From NCBI GenBank assembly GCA_947488175.1, contig CANKYO010000001.1, positions 619,285 through 683,284 of the forward strand: DNA of 64,000 nucleotides. Direction: 5' to 3'. Positions 1-9,601 of this stretch are shown here, in pieces. The notes under the pieces were generated by a model. It did not search any database. It saw nothing but the letters and a program-made list of their open reading frames with translations, and was not told the DNA's origin. The position numbers and the translations under genes were made by a program. This DNA is from an uncultured Paracoccaceae bacterium. GTDB lineage: Bacteria > Pseudomonadota > Alphaproteobacteria > Rhodobacterales > Rhodobacteraceae. Position 1 is the stretch's first letter. Every line of letters starts with the position of its first letter.

Positions 1-785
1 GTCAGTTTCTGCCCCGATGAGACGCGGATGACCCGATCATCCTCCGCGCTTTCGGTCAGTTGATTGACCAGATAGCGGCCCTCGACCTCGTCCACGCCGA
101 TCACGGCGCGATCCGGCCCGCCTTCGGCAAAGAGCCTGCGTTTGGCCGCGAAATACCCGCCAAGACCCGCGTGCCGGTCGAGGTGATCAGGAGTAAGGTT
201 TGTAAAAACAGCGACATCCGGTGTCAGTGCACGGGCGAGGTCAGTTTGGTAGGAGGACAATTCCAGCACCACAACCTCGCCATCATGGGCCGGATCAATA
301 TCCAACACCCCGCGCCCGATATTGCCGGCCAACTGGGCGGGGCGGCCATTCTCGACCAGGATGTGATGGATCAGGGCGGCGGTGGTCGATTTGCCGTTTG
401 ATCCGGTTACCGCGATGACCCGGGGCGTGGTGTCGAAACTGTCCCAGTCCTGGGTCGCAAAAGACCGGAAAAAAAGCCCGATATCATTGTCTACGAGCAC
501 ACCGGCCTGCATCGCAGCTGCGATGACAGGGTGCGGGGCGGGGTAAAGATGGGGGATGCCGGGGCTGACGATCAGGGCCGCAACATCTTCAAAAGCTTGC
601 GCATTTGTCAGATCACGCAGGTCGAACCCGTCCTGTTCGGCAGCTTCGCGGGCCGGCACACTATCATCCCAAACCACCGGTACGGCCCCACCGGCGCGCA
701 AAGCCACAGCCGCCGCGCGGCCTGTCCGGCCAAGGCCCAGAACGGCCACAGTTTGGCCCGCATATCCCTGCACTGGTATCATCAT
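1..785 (-). CDS. murD: UDP-N-acetylmuramoyl-L-alanine--D-glutamate ligase, C-terminus beyond window
   Basis: Cytoplasmic Mur ligase that adds D-Glu to UDP-MurNAc-L-Ala in peptidoglycan synthesis. Translating the minus strand from an ATG at 785 (a second ATG follows at once, 782) gives an N-terminal Rossmann region starting MIPVQGYAG, then the ATP loop GSNGKSTT read from around 400-380. About 261 codons are present; the family is around 450-470 residues, so the C-terminal part lies off the left edge. It is the next gene of the dcw operon after mraY, but here 554 bp separate the two. The gene is open to the window edge with no stop. Confidence 0.95.
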   Translation of the reverse strand, partial: MMIPVQGYAGQTVAVLGLGRTGRAAAVALRAGGAVPVVWDDSVPAREAAEQDGFDLRDLTNAQAFEDVAALIVSPGIPHLYPAPHPVIAAAMQAGVLVDNDIGLFFRSFATQDWDSFDTTPRVIAVTGSNGKSTTAALIHHILVENGRPAQLAGNIGRGVLDIDPAHDGEVVVLELSSYQTDLARALTPDVAVFTNLTPDHLDRHAGLGGYFAAKRRLFAEGGPDRAVIGVDEVEGRYLVNQLTESAEDDRVIRVSSGQKL

Positions 786-1339
786 CGCACCCCTGTTCCG
801 GCAGCCCAATTGCCCGCGCATCAATGCGCATTTTGCGGCCAAGCACAACGGGCGCGCGCAACGTTCGGTGGGGCGGAGAGGGCTGCGCAACACCCCTGAT
901 CCGCCGAATCACGGGAATCGCAGTTAATGCTGGGTTTTGGGGAAAATCAGCTGTCGGATTTGCGTCGGCAAAACGTCGGACTTGCGTCGGACCCCTTGGG
1001 CGGGATTTCCGTGGTTAAAGGGGCGTGCGGTGAGAATGTGAATAGGCTGTTAAGATTTGAGGCTGATTGCGTATAATGTGATGATGCGGTGAAACGCATA
1101 TTCGCATGTGATCAAGTCACACGGGGACTGAAGCTCAGGACCCGCCCGGCAGCGCCGAGCAGCGCCCGTACCTCCCCGATGGGGAGGGCGCTTTTGCGAT
1201 GCTGCGGACTTTGCAAAGGTTGGTTTTGGGCGCCTTGTTCTGCAAAGCAGGTCAGTTTCTGCGCCCACCCCGAGGTCCGGGCCCTGCCCTGGTGTTGCTT
1301 AAGATATGGAAGGTGGTTTTGGTGGGATGCAACCCCACC
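786..1339. other. gene-free spacer between mraY and murD
   Basis: These 554 bp hold no convincing ORF on either strand; the small frames lack a ribosome site or family resemblance. It contains a direct repeat (954-990) and, just downstream of mraY on the minus strand, a short GC-rich inverted repeat (roughly 1318-1340, GGTGGG/CCCACC) without a T run. In most alphaproteobacteria mraY and murD are nearly contiguous, so murD here may have its own promoter in this stretch. Confidence 0.6.
954..990. repeat. tandem 15-bp direct repeat, 22-bp period
   Basis: TCGGATTTGCGTCGG at 954-968 recurs as TCGGACTTGCGTCGG at 976-990 with one mismatch. It lies about 170 bp upstream of the murD start codon, so it could be a protein-binding site or the remnant of a dispersed repeat. 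No family is assigned. Confidence 0.6.
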
Positions 1340-2422
1340 TTACCGCACCTTCAGCGTGGCCAACCCGATCATCGCCAGGATCAGCGAGATGATCCAGAAA
1401 CGGATCACGATCTGGGGTTCGGCCCAGCCTTTCTTCTCGTAGTGATGGTGGATCGGCGCCATCAGGAAGACCCGCTTGCCGGTCCGCTTGAAATAGAGCA
1501 CCTGGATGATGACAGAGAGCGCCTCGACCACGAACAGCCCGCCGACGATGGCCAGCACGATCTCGTGCTTGGTGGCGACCGCAATCGCGCCCAGTGCCCC
1601 GCCGAGTGCCAGTGACCCGGTGTCGCCCATGAACACCGCCGCGGGGGGCGCATTGTACCACAGGAACCCCAGCCCGCCGCCGATCAGCCCTGCGGAAAAG
1701 ATCAGGATTTCACCGGTTTGGGGCACATAATGAACGTCAAGATACTGGGTAAAGTCAGTCCGCCCGACCGCATAGGCGATGATCCCGAAAGCGCCCGCCG
1801 CGATCATCACGGGCATGATCGCCAGCCCGTCCAACCCGTCTGTCAGGTTGACCGCGTTGGCCGCCCCCACGATCACGATGATCGCGAAGGGGATGAACAT
1901 GACCCCAAGATTGATCAGCGTGTCCTTGAAGACAGGCAACGCAAGCTGGTTGGTCAGATCATCCGGATGATAGGCGGCGGCCCAATATCCCGCGATCCCT
2001 GCGATCAGAATACCCAGTAAAATCCGTATCTTGCCCGACACGCCTGCGGTGTTCTGCTTGGAGACCTTGGCATAGTCATCCGCAAAGCCGATCAAGGCAA
2101 AGGATAGGGTCACGAACAGCACCATCCAGACAAACGGATTGTCGAGCCGCGCCCAAAGCAGCGTCGATGTGGTCAGCGCCCCCACGATCAGCAGGCCCCC
2201 CATGGTCGGTGTGCCAGCCTTGACGAAATGCCCTTCGGGCCCGTCGCCCCTGATCGGCTGCCCCTTGCCCTGTTTGCGCCGCAGCACGTTGATCAGGGGT
2301 GGCCCGAAGATGAACCCGAACAGGAGCGCTGTCATGAACGCTCCACCCGCCCGGAAGGTGATGTAGCGAAAGAGGTTGAAAAAGTCGCCGCCGTCAGAGA
2401 GTGCCGTGAGCCAGTAAAGCAT
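1340..2422 (-). CDS. mraY: phospho-N-acetylmuramoyl-pentapeptide transferase
   Basis: Integral membrane enzyme that transfers phospho-MurNAc-pentapeptide to undecaprenyl phosphate, giving lipid I. The 360-residue length is typical. Visible signatures are the DDYAK motif near residue 115, VNLTDGLDG near 190, FMGDTGSL near 265 and the HHHYEKKGW loop near 325; these carry the catalytic aspartates and the substrate-binding histidines of the family. About ten hydrophobic segments fill the rest. It starts 8 nt after the murF stop, so it is in the same minus-strand transcript. Confidence 0.98.
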   Translation of the reverse strand: MLYWLTALSDGGDFFNLFRYITFRAGGAFMTALLFGFIFGPPLINVLRRKQGKGQPIRGDGPEGHFVKAGTPTMGGLLIVGALTTSTLLWARLDNPFVWMVLFVTLSFALIGFADDYAKVSKQNTAGVSGKIRILLGILIAGIAGYWAAAYHPDDLTNQLALPVFKDTLINLGVMFIPFAIIVIVGAANAVNLTDGLDGLAIMPVMIAAGAFGIIAYAVGRTDFTQYLDVHYVPQTGEILIFSAGLIGGGLGFLWYNAPPAAVFMGDTGSLALGGALGAIAVATKHEIVLAIVGGLFVVEALSVIIQVLYFKRTGKRVFLMAPIHHHYEKKGWAEPQIVIRFWIISLILAMIGLATLKVR

Positions 2423-2430
2423 GGGTGTTC

Positions 2431-3861
2431 CTATTCTTCTTGAGGGCGGCGATGCCCCAGTTTGCGGATGGCGTCAACGACCAGTGAGACCTTGCTGCCT
2501 TTTGATCCCTTGACCAGCACCACATCGCCTGCGTCAACCAGCCGCGTGACGCGGGCGGCCAGATCGGCGGAATGTTCGGCCCATTGGCCGCGCTTTTCTT
2601 CAGGCAGGGCCAGCCAGAGGTGGTGCATCAGCGGTCCCGCACAGTGGATCAGGTCAAGCGATTGCAGATGGGTGTTGTGGGCCATGTCGCGGTGCATCTG
2701 CACCTCGTCCGGACCGAGTTCGAGCATGTCACCCAGGATCGCGACCCGCCGCCCCTTGATCGTGCGCCCGACATTGTCGTGCGGTTGAGACGCTGCGATC
2801 ACCTCAAGTGAGGCGCCGAGCGAGGTTGGGTTGGCGTTGAATGCGTCGTCGATCAGATCAAGGGTCTCATCCTCGTTCGCGCCGTCGATGACGATGACCT
2901 CGCGGGTGCCGCGCCCGGCAGGCGGCACCCATTGGGCGATATCTAGGGCGGCCTGGACGGGGTCAGCCCCCAGCGCGTCGGCCACGGCGAGCACACCGAC
3001 CGCGTTCATCGCGAAATGTCGTCCCGGGACGGAAAGCTTGAACAGGAAATCATGCCCCTTGCCAGTTGCGTTTATGACCGTGACGTCGCCGGTCAGGCGC
3101 ACGTCCTTGACCTGCCAGTCATCGGCTGTGGTGCCGAACAGCACCTGCGTAGCCCCGGTTTCGGTGGCGTGATCGCGCAGGATGCCGGTGGTTTCGATAT
3201 CGGCGTTCAGCACGGCGATCCCACCGGGTTCCAGCCCGTCCATGATGGTCGCCTTTTCGACGGCAATGCCTGAGAGGTTGTCAAAGGATGCCAGATGCGC
3301 CGCGGCGACGGTGGTGACCATCGCCACATGCGGCCGGGTCAGCCGCGACAGCGGGGCGATTTCGCCTGGATTGCTCATCCCGATTTCGACGATGGCATAG
3401 TCTGTGTCGGCAGGCATGCGGGCCAGCGTCAGCGGCACGCCCCAGTGGTTGTTATAGGACGCTTCTGCGGCGTGGCATTTGCCTTGGCGGGACAGGACCG
3501 CGCGCAGCATTTCCTTGGTTGAGGTTTTGCCCACCGATCCGGTAATCGCGGCGATCCTTGCGTTGGAGCGTGCCCGCGCCGCCGCGCCAAGATCGGCAAG
3601 CCCCTGCAGCACGTCATCGACGATCAGCAGCGGGGCATCGACGGGGATATCCTTGGGTTTGTAGGACACCAGTGCGGCTGCCGCGCCCTTTTCCAGCGCT
3701 TGGGCCACGAAATCATGCCCGTCGCGGATGTCTTTCAGCGCGACGAACAGATCGCCGGGTTCCAGGGTGCGGGTGTCGATCGACACACCGGTTGCCGTCC
3801 AATCCACTGCGCAGCGGCCGCCGGTGGCGGCTATCGCGTCGGCAGAGGTCCACAGCGTCAT
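2431..3861 (-). CDS. murF: UDP-N-acetylmuramoyl-tripeptide--D-alanyl-D-alanine ligase
   Basis: Cytoplasmic Mur ligase that adds D-Ala-D-Ala to UDP-MurNAc-tripeptide. The 476 residues are usual for MurF. The ATP loop GSVGKTS is at residues 108-114, a YNNHWG-type motif follows near 143 and an ILGDMLELG motif, typical of MurF, lies near 376. The start codon overlaps the murE stop by 4 nt, consistent with translational coupling. Orientation and order match the canonical dcw cluster. Confidence 0.98.
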   Translation of the reverse strand: MTLWTSADAIAATGGRCAVDWTATGVSIDTRTLEPGDLFVALKDIRDGHDFVAQALEKGAAAALVSYKPKDIPVDAPLLIVDDVLQGLADLGAAARARSNARIAAITGSVGKTSTKEMLRAVLSRQGKCHAAEASYNNHWGVPLTLARMPADTDYAIVEIGMSNPGEIAPLSRLTRPHVAMVTTVAAAHLASFDNLSGIAVEKATIMDGLEPGGIAVLNADIETTGILRDHATETGATQVLFGTTADDWQVKDVRLTGDVTVINATGKGHDFLFKLSVPGRHFAMNAVGVLAVADALGADPVQAALDIAQWVPPAGRGTREVIVIDGANEDETLDLIDDAFNANPTSLGASLEVIAASQPHDNVGRTIKGRRVAILGDMLELGPDEVQMHRDMAHNTHLQSLDLIHCAGPLMHHLWLALPEEKRGQWAEHSADLAARVTRLVDAGDVVLVKGSKGSKVSLVVDAIRKLGHRRPQEE

Positions 3862-5357
3862 ATCCGCCCCTCCAACGCGGCGACGGCCACGCTGGCCTGT
3901 TCCACATCGTCAAAGGGCAGCACGTTGTCGCCCACGATCTGCCCGGTCTCGTGCCCCTTGCCCGCGATCAGCAGGGCGTCGCCGGGACCAAGCGCGTCGA
4001 TGCCGCGCAGGATCGCCTCAGCCCGGTCGCCGACTTCGGTGATGCTGTCGGTACCGCCAGCGGCGATGGCCCCTTCCATGACGGCGGCGCGGATCGTTGC
4101 GGGGTCTTCGGACCGGGGATTGTCATCGGTGATGATCACGACATCGGCGTTCAGGGCAGCCGCGGCCCCCATCAGCGGGCGTTTGCCCCTGTCACGGTCA
4201 CCGCCTGCGCCGACAATGCAGACGATCCGTCCCATCACATGTGGGCGGAGCGCCTTGAGCGCGGTTTGCACGGAATCCGGCGTATGTGAGTAATCGACAA
4301 ACACCGCCGCCCCGTTCTGGCGGGTCGCGGCAAGTTCCATCCGGCCATGAACGGTGCCCAGATGTGACAGGCTGTCGAACACCTCGACCGGGTCGGCACC
4401 GGCGGCGATCACCAGACCGGCGGCCAGCAGCACGTTGTCAGCCTGGAAACCGCCAATCAGGTCCAGCCGCGCCTGTCTCGGACGGCCCTGCCAGGCGAAC
4501 AGCAGATCCTGACCGGTGGCGTCGAACCGTTGGCCGGTGATGCGCAGGCGCGCGGCGGGACTGCGGCCGACGCCGATCACCTCTTGCCCGCGGGCGGTGC
4601 AGATATCGGCGACCTCCGGCCCTTTGGGATCGTCGAGGTTGATGACGGCCACGCCGTCTTCGGCCAGTACGCGCTTGAACAGGCCCATCTTGGCGTCAAA
4701 ATACGCCTCGAACGTTTCGTGATAATCTAGATGGTCCTGGGTGAAGTTGGTGAAACCTGCGGCGGCCAGCAGCACGCCATCCAGCCGCCGCTGGTCAAGC
4801 CCGTGCGATGATGCCTCCATCGCGACATGGGTGACGCCGTTTTGCGTGGCCTGTGACAGGACGCGGTGCAGGGTGATCGGTTCGGGCGTGGTGTGTTTGA
4901 GCGGGTGGGTCCAGGCCCCTTTGACGCCGGTGGTGCCAAGGTTGACACCGGCGATCCCCATCTCCTCCCAGATCTGGCGGCAGAAGGTGGACACGGATGT
5001 CTTGCCATTGGTGCCGGTGACCGCGACCACGGTATCGGGATGCGGTCCGAACCAGAGCGATGCGGTCTGCGCCAGTGCCTGACGCGGATCCTGTGCTACG
5101 ATCACGGCGGCGTCGGATGCGGCCAGTTCATCGGCGGCGATGGCGGCCCCCTGCGCGTCGGTCAGCACAGCCGCGGCGCCCATGCGCAGGGCATATTGGA
5201 TGAATTCGCCGCCATGCACCCGCGCACCGGGCAGGGCCGCGAAAAGGAACCCATCCTTGACGTCACGGCTATCGACGGCCAGCCCTTTGATCTGCGCCTC
5301 GCGCCCGCCTTGTGCCGTCAGCCCCAGTTCCGCCAGTGATGTCATATGCCGCCCCAT
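3858..5357 (-). CDS. murE: UDP-N-acetylmuramoyl-L-alanyl-D-glutamate--2,6-diaminopimelate ligase
   Basis: Mur ligase that adds the third stem-peptide residue. The ATP loop GTNGKTS is at residues 115-121, and a DNPRSEDP motif near 415 is the signature of meso-diaminopimelate-specific MurE rather than the lysine type, so the cell wall is DAP-type as expected for a Gram-negative. Length is 499 residues. Two starts are possible: ATG at 5357, directly after the ftsI stop, or ATG at 5345 preceded by a purine-rich stretch. The 3' end overlaps murF by 4 nt. Confidence 0.98.
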   Translation of the reverse strand: MGRHMTSLAELGLTAQGGREAQIKGLAVDSRDVKDGFLFAALPGARVHGGEFIQYALRMGAAAVLTDAQGAAIAADELAASDAAVIVAQDPRQALAQTASLWFGPHPDTVVAVTGTNGKTSVSTFCRQIWEEMGIAGVNLGTTGVKGAWTHPLKHTTPEPITLHRVLSQATQNGVTHVAMEASSHGLDQRRLDGVLLAAAGFTNFTQDHLDYHETFEAYFDAKMGLFKRVLAEDGVAVINLDDPKGPEVADICTARGQEVIGVGRSPAARLRITGQRFDATGQDLLFAWQGRPRQARLDLIGGFQADNVLLAAGLVIAAGADPVEVFDSLSHLGTVHGRMELAATRQNGAAVFVDYSHTPDSVQTALKALRPHVMGRIVCIVGAGGDRDRGKRPLMGAAAALNADVVIITDDNPRSEDPATIRAAVMEGAIAAGGTDSITEVGDRAEAILRGIDALGPGDALLIAGKGHETGQIVGDNVLPFDDVEQASVAVAALEGRI

Positions 5358-7139
5358 TCAGTTTGAGGTGAGTGTTACACCGATGGATTGAGGACTGTCC
5401 ACTTGCGGTCTGAGGCCCAGCAAGGGTGCGACGCGGCGTATCATTTCGGCGGCGACGGGCACGGCTGTCCAGCCTGCTGTGCGGCGCGGTTCTTCGCCGG
5501 AGTTTTCGGACGGTTCATCCAGCGTCACCACCAGCACATATTGCGGATCGCTGGCGGGAAATGCGGTTGCGAAGGTGGCGATCACCTTGTCATCGTAGTA
5601 GCCGCCGCCACGGGTGCGCGGCTTATCGGCGGTGCCGGTTTTGCCGCCAACCTCGTATCCCGGAACCTCACCAAAGGATGCGGTCCCATCCTGTACCACC
5701 TGCCGCAGCATCGACATGGATCGGCGGCTGACGGCCTCGCTGACCACCCGTTCACCGACAACCGCGTTTTCCATGCGCAGCAGCGTCGGTTCGACCCGTG
5801 TGCCGCCGTTGAGCAGTGACGCATAGGCTGTGGCCAGATGCAGCGGTGATGAGGACAGGCCGTGGCCGTAAGAGATTGTCATCGTTGAAATCTCTGACCA
5901 GTTGCGCGGCAAGAGCGGGGCGCCGGTGGGCGCTTCGATCATCTCGACGGGCGTCGCTTCGAGAAAGCCGAGCGAGCCGAGGAATTCGCGCTGCCGGTCC
6001 GCGCCGATCATCATGGCGATGCGCGCTGTGCCGATGTTGGAGGATTTCACAATCACATCCGTGGTGCTGAGTTCCGGGCCATAGTCACGGAAATCGCGAA
6101 TGCGGAACCGCCCCCAGGACAATGGCCCTTGCGTGTCGATCAGGGTGTTGGGGTTGACCAGACCAAGCTCCATCGCTTGCGCAACTGTGAAAATCTTGAA
6201 AACCGATCCCAACTCGTAAACGCCCTGCACCGCGCGATTGAATAGCGGGCTGTCGGACTGATCGCCTTCGGTCAGAACGCGGGGGCGATTGTTGGGGTCG
6301 AAATCGGGCAAGGACACCATCGAGATGATCTCGCCCGTGTGAATATCCATCAGGATGGAGGTCGCGCCCTTGGCGTTCATCAACGACATGCCACCTGCCA
6401 GCACCTGTTCTGCGGCGGCCTGCACCGTCAGGTCGATGGACAATTCCAGCGGCGCCCCTTCATTGGCGGGATCGCGCAGGAAGGCGTCAAACTGACGCTC
6501 GACACCGGCCACGCCAATCACCTCGGCACTGGCGACACCTTCGCGGCCATAGCTGGCCCCGCCAAGGATATGCGCCGCAATCGGGCCGTTAGGGTAAAGC
6601 CGCATCTCGCGCGGGCCGAAGAGCAGACCGGGCGAGCCGATATCATGGACCGCCTGCATCTGTTCAGGGCTGATCTGGCGGCGGACCCACATGAATTTCC
6701 GGTCGCCGGTGAAATCAGCGATTAGTTCTTCCTCGTCCAGTTCAGGGAAAATTGTGGCCAAACCAGCGGCGGCATGCAGCGGGTCGATCATGTCCTGTGG
6801 ATGGGCATAAAGCGAATGGGTCTGCAGGTTCGTCGCCAGAATACGCCCGTTTCTATCAACAATATCAGAGCGTTGTCCGATGATCGGGTTGCCAACAGCA
6901 CTCGCCCGCGGCTCTTCCGGCACGGAAGAGGCGAGCGTGCCCATGCGCATCCCGATCACGCCAAAGGCGCAGAAAAACGCAAGACCCAGCAGCAGCAAGC
7001 GCCCTTCGGAGCGCTGGCGGGCCTTGTCGGCCATTTCTTCGTGACGGCGGCGCTTGTTTTCGGCCTCGATCGCGGCGGGGTCTTCGCCTTGGGCGCGGGC
7101 CTTGAGGATACGGGCAAGCGGACGCAGTGGCGTTCTCAT
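5358..7139 (-). CDS. ftsI: septal peptidoglycan transpeptidase (PBP3)
   Basis: Class B penicillin-binding protein that crosslinks septal peptidoglycan with FtsW. The protein is 593 residues: a basic cytoplasmic tail, one membrane segment at about 47-66, a pedestal domain, then the transpeptidase domain with the active-site SxxK as SVFK (312-315), SSN (366-368) and KTGT (500-503). All three catalytic motifs are intact. Its start overlaps the end of ftsL by 4 nt and murE follows without a gap. Confidence 0.97.
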   Translation of the reverse strand: MRTPLRPLARILKARAQGEDPAAIEAENKRRRHEEMADKARQRSEGRLLLLGLAFFCAFGVIGMRMGTLASSVPEEPRASAVGNPIIGQRSDIVDRNGRILATNLQTHSLYAHPQDMIDPLHAAAGLATIFPELDEEELIADFTGDRKFMWVRRQISPEQMQAVHDIGSPGLLFGPREMRLYPNGPIAAHILGGASYGREGVASAEVIGVAGVERQFDAFLRDPANEGAPLELSIDLTVQAAAEQVLAGGMSLMNAKGATSILMDIHTGEIISMVSLPDFDPNNRPRVLTEGDQSDSPLFNRAVQGVYELGSVFKIFTVAQAMELGLVNPNTLIDTQGPLSWGRFRIRDFRDYGPELSTTDVIVKSSNIGTARIAMMIGADRQREFLGSLGFLEATPVEMIEAPTGAPLLPRNWSEISTMTISYGHGLSSSPLHLATAYASLLNGGTRVEPTLLRMENAVVGERVVSEAVSRRSMSMLRQVVQDGTASFGEVPGYEVGGKTGTADKPRTRGGGYYDDKVIATFATAFPASDPQYVLVVTLDEPSENSGEEPRRTAGWTAVPVAAEMIRRVAPLLGLRPQVDSPQSIGVTLTSN

Positions 7140-7495
7140 AGCGGGTTCTCCACGTCGTCAAAGGCGTCCGATGACAGCTCGATCGGGTTGATGATCGGGC
7201 TGATCGGCGGGATCGGATAGATGATCTGATCGACTGCACCAAAGGCATCGGGCATCAGCGGCAAGAGACCCAGCCGGTCGAAATTCAGCTCTGCCAGATC
7301 GGCAAGCCGGTCCGGGCGGTTCAGATAGGCCCATTCGGCCCGCAGCATGCCCAGCCGTTCATGCGCGGCCCCGATGCGCGCATGTAACTGGCGCACTTCC
7401 TTGACCGCCTGCTGGGTCTTGTAGTTTTCCTGATAGGCCCAAAACGCGAGCCCCATGACGGCCAGCGCCGCCAGTACATATAACACACCGCGCAT
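7136..7495 (-). CDS. ftsL: cell division protein FtsL
   Basis: Small bitopic division protein (119 residues) of the FtsQLB complex. It shows an N-terminal membrane helix at about residues 4-20, then a heptad-like coiled-coil region (about 28-60) and an NRPDRLADLAE motif, close to the conserved P-x-R-I/L-x-x-x-A segment of FtsL. The C-terminal tail is rich in Pro and Ile. It overlaps rsmH by one base and ftsI by four. Identification rests on position and architecture more than on sequence. Confidence 0.93.
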   Translation of the reverse strand: MRGVLYVLAALAVMGLAFWAYQENYKTQQAVKEVRQLHARIGAAHERLGMLRAEWAYLNRPDRLADLAELNFDRLGLLPLMPDAFGAVDQIIYPIPPISPIINPIELSSDAFDDVENPL

Positions 7496-8469
7496 TACCG
7501 CGCCCCTTTCTTCATCGGCATGCCGAGTGATGCCGGATCGATATCTTCGGCTGGCGCATCGGTCCGGATCGCCACCCGCAGCTTGGCCGAGCGTGACCGT
7601 GGGTTTTCCGCCAGTTCCTGTGCATCCGGGCCGATGGCCTTGCGTTTTTCGATGCGAAAAGCGGGCACGACCTGCGCCGTTTCCGGCGCATAGCGGTTGG
7701 CATTGGCCACATTGCCGGACCGCGCCTGCAGGAACCGTTTGACCATCCGGTCCTCGACCGAATGAAAGGTCACGACGGCCAGTTGGCCGCCCGGTTTCAA
7801 GGCGCGTTCGGCGGCCATCAGCCCCTCGGCCAGTTCGCCATATTCGTTGTTCACCGCGATGCGCAGCGCCTGAAAGGTGCGTGTGGCCGGATGCGACTGG
7901 CCGGGTTTGGCACGCGGCAAGCAGCCTTCGACCACCTTGGCCAGTTGGCCGGTTGTGGTCAGCGGGCGGGCGGCGACAATCGCCTTGGCAATCCGGCGCG
8001 AGGCGCGTTCTTCACCGTAAAGGTAGATGATATCGGCCAGTTCAGCCTCGTCCGCCGAGTTGCACAGATCAGCTGCCGAAGGCCCGTCCTGCGACATCCG
8101 CATGTCCAACGGGCCGTCGCGCATGAACGAAAAGCCGCGTTCGGCGAGATCAAGCTGCATGGAACTGACGCCAAGGTCGAGCACGACACCGTCAAGGTCG
8201 GACCCGTATTGATCAAGCTTGGAAAACACGCCTTCGACCATCTCAATCCGGTCGCCATAGTCCCCGGCCCAGTCGGCCGCCATCTGGAACGCCAGCGGAT
8301 CACGATCCACCGCGATCACCTTGTCGGCCCCGGCGGCCAGCAAGGCACGGGTATAGCCACCCGCCCCGAATGTGCCATCCAGCCAGACCCCGGAAACGGG
8401 CGAGACCGCTGCGATCAGCGGTCCAATCAGAACGGGGATATGTGGGTCAGGTGCGGCAGCAGCAGGCAT
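7495..8469 (-). CDS. rsmH: 16S rRNA (cytosine(1402)-N4)-methyltransferase
   Basis: SAM-dependent enzyme that methylates N4 of C1402 in the decoding centre of 16S rRNA. The N-terminus has the [10 protein letters not shown] motif, the SAM-binding [13 protein letters not shown] loop near residue 34, a [10 protein letters not shown] motif near 100 and a [11 protein letters not shown] motif near 235, all characteristic of RsmH (MraW). Length is 324. It starts 3 nt after the mraZ stop. Confidence 0.97.
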   Translation of the reverse strand: MPAAAAPDPHIPVLIGPLIAAVSPVSGVWLDGTFGAGGYTRALLAAGADKVIAVDRDPLAFQMAADWAGDYGDRIEMVEGVFSKLDQYGSDLDGVVLDLGVSSMQLDLAERGFSFMRDGPLDMRMSQDGPSAADLCNSADEAELADIIYLYGEERASRRIAKAIVAARPLTTTGQLAKVVEGCLPRAKPGQSHPATRTFQALRIAVNNEYGELAEGLMAAERALKPGGQLAVVTFHSVEDRMVKRFLQARSGNVANANRYAPETAQVVPAFRIEKRKAIGPDAQELAENPRSRSAKLRVAIRTDAPAEDIDPASLGMPMKKGAR

Positions 8470-8472
8470 GAT

Positions 8473-8967
8473 CTACTCATCCAGCAGGATGAGCGGATCA
8501 AAGCCATCCTCGTGTTCTGCCAGCCAGCCGCTGATATCCTCTGCCACCTCTTCGGCAAATACATCGGCCTTCCAGATTTCGAAATGGTCGCCCATGCCGC
8601 TGAAGGCCAGCTCACCTTCGGTGATCCCAAGTTTCTGGCGTTGCTTCAGCGGCATGACCGTGCGCCCGTCCTTGTCCACGTCCAGTTTGATGGACTGGCC
8701 GATGATCAGGCGCTGGAGTTTCTTCTTGTTCGCGGACCCGCGGGGAAGGGCATTGATCTGGCCCACCACCGCGTTGAATTCGTCAACCGTGTAGCCGTGC
8801 AGTTCGTTTTTCAGATGATCGCCATAAAGCAGGAACATGCGCGGGGATAGGCCAGGGGTCCAGTCAGGGTCGCTGGCTTCGAGCACACGACGAAAATCGG
8901 CAGGGATCGACATGCGCCCCTTACCGTCCACCTTTTGGGTGTGTTCGCCTGTAAAACTCAGAACCAC
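8473..8967 (-). CDS. mraZ: transcriptional regulator MraZ
   Basis: First gene of the dcw operon; MraZ is an AbrB-fold, ring-forming DNA-binding protein that represses this operon in E. coli. The frame stays open upstream, but the family's start (LSFTGEHTQKVDGKGR) and a GAGGG sequence about 4 nt upstream favour a GTG start at 8967, giving 164 residues. Two SpoVT/AbrB-like repeats are visible: KVDGKGRMSIPADFR near the start and LDVDKDGRTVMP near residue 90. Confidence 0.93.
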   Translation of the reverse strand: MVLSFTGEHTQKVDGKGRMSIPADFRRVLEASDPDWTPGLSPRMFLLYGDHLKNELHGYTVDEFNAVVGQINALPRGSANKKKLQRLIIGQSIKLDVDKDGRTVMPLKQRQKLGITEGELAFSGMGDHFEIWKADVFAEEVAEDISGWLAEHEDGFDPLILLDE

Positions 8968-9017
8968 TGTCCCTCGGTCCTTTACCTCTTGCCCCCGGAA
9001 ATCTTGTCTCTGGATGT

Positions 9018-9058
9018 GAAAACGGCGGATTGCGCTGCTGCCACTGCACAATCCGCCG
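9018..9058 (-). terminator. terminator-like hairpin in the mraZ leader
   Basis: CGGCGGATTG at 9023-9032 pairs perfectly with CAATCCGCCG at 9049-9058 around a 16-nt loop. Read on the minus strand, the stem is followed at once by TTTTC, the form of a weak intrinsic terminator. It sits about 50-90 nt upstream of the mraZ start, so it could act as an attenuator for the whole dcw transcript. Confidence 0.45.
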
Positions 9059-9262
9059 GTTCCGCCCCTAGCGGGGAATGTCCGACTGCGCGTGCCACCT
9101 GGGGGGATGTCTGCTCGCTCACGCGCCGGATCTGGTTGGGTAAGACGAAGCCTGTATGAAACCTGCTTTTGCCGGTTGGGGTTCTTGGTGCCCCTTTGAT
9201 GTCGTGTCCGTCTTACCGTGCAACTGTTGTGACACCAGTTGGATCACCGATCAACAACTTTT

Positions 9263-9296
9263 TGGGAATTCATGGTACTACATGGTGTTTTTGGGA
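9263..9296 (+). promoter_or_regulatory. phased TGG boxes, candidate MraZ sites
   Basis: TGGGA (9263-9267), TGGTA (9273-9277), TGGTG (9283-9287) and TGGGA (9292-9296) recur with a 9-10 bp period. In E. coli MraZ binds direct TGGGN repeats separated by 5 bp upstream of mraZ. Here the boxes read on the strand opposite to mraZ and lie about 300 bp upstream of it, and the inner two have TGGT instead of TGGG. The assignment is therefore tentative. Confidence 0.35.
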
Positions 9297-9601
9297 CCCT
9301 CATGAAACAAGATATGGACATCGGGACCTCCAATCAGCCATATTTGTAGCGGAAGAAGAAATAGCGCACACAACATCTAGACAAGATGTCCAATTTCCAA
9401 ACCATTCCAGAAAATCCCAACTTTTTTACACTACCCGTCGATTTCGGCTTCTCATACGGGGAACATAACCGCAATCCTATCCGGTTTTGACCGAATCCCA
9501 CCGGATTGTGATTCGTGGATCACACAGATTCCATGATTTCCCATGCTTGTACCAACGTGGTGCTTTCGCCAGACTGGCGGAAACCGCTAACGGACCATGC
9601 C

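Larger units (their letters stand above)
8968..9601. other. long intergenic region between divergent mraZ and DUF4253 gene
   Basis: There is no gene in these 634 bp. It holds the mraZ leader with a hairpin (9018-9058), phased TGG boxes (9263-9296) and the upstream region of the plus-strand DUF4253 gene. I looked for an rnpB-type RNA because of the structure and size but did not see the RNase P core motifs. The dcw promoter must lie here, but no convincing -35/-10 pair stands out. Confidence 0.6.

Noticed and set aside
1050..1268. 72-codon minus-strand frame in the mraY-murD spacer
   Set aside because: No ribosome site, no family resemblance, and a composition (Arg/Pro-rich) typical of GC-rich noise.
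8968..9515. Possible RNase P RNA or other structured RNA in the mraZ upstream region
   Set aside because: The length fits, but the conserved RNase P core segments (such as GAGGAAAGTCCGG and ACAGAA) are not visible on either strand.
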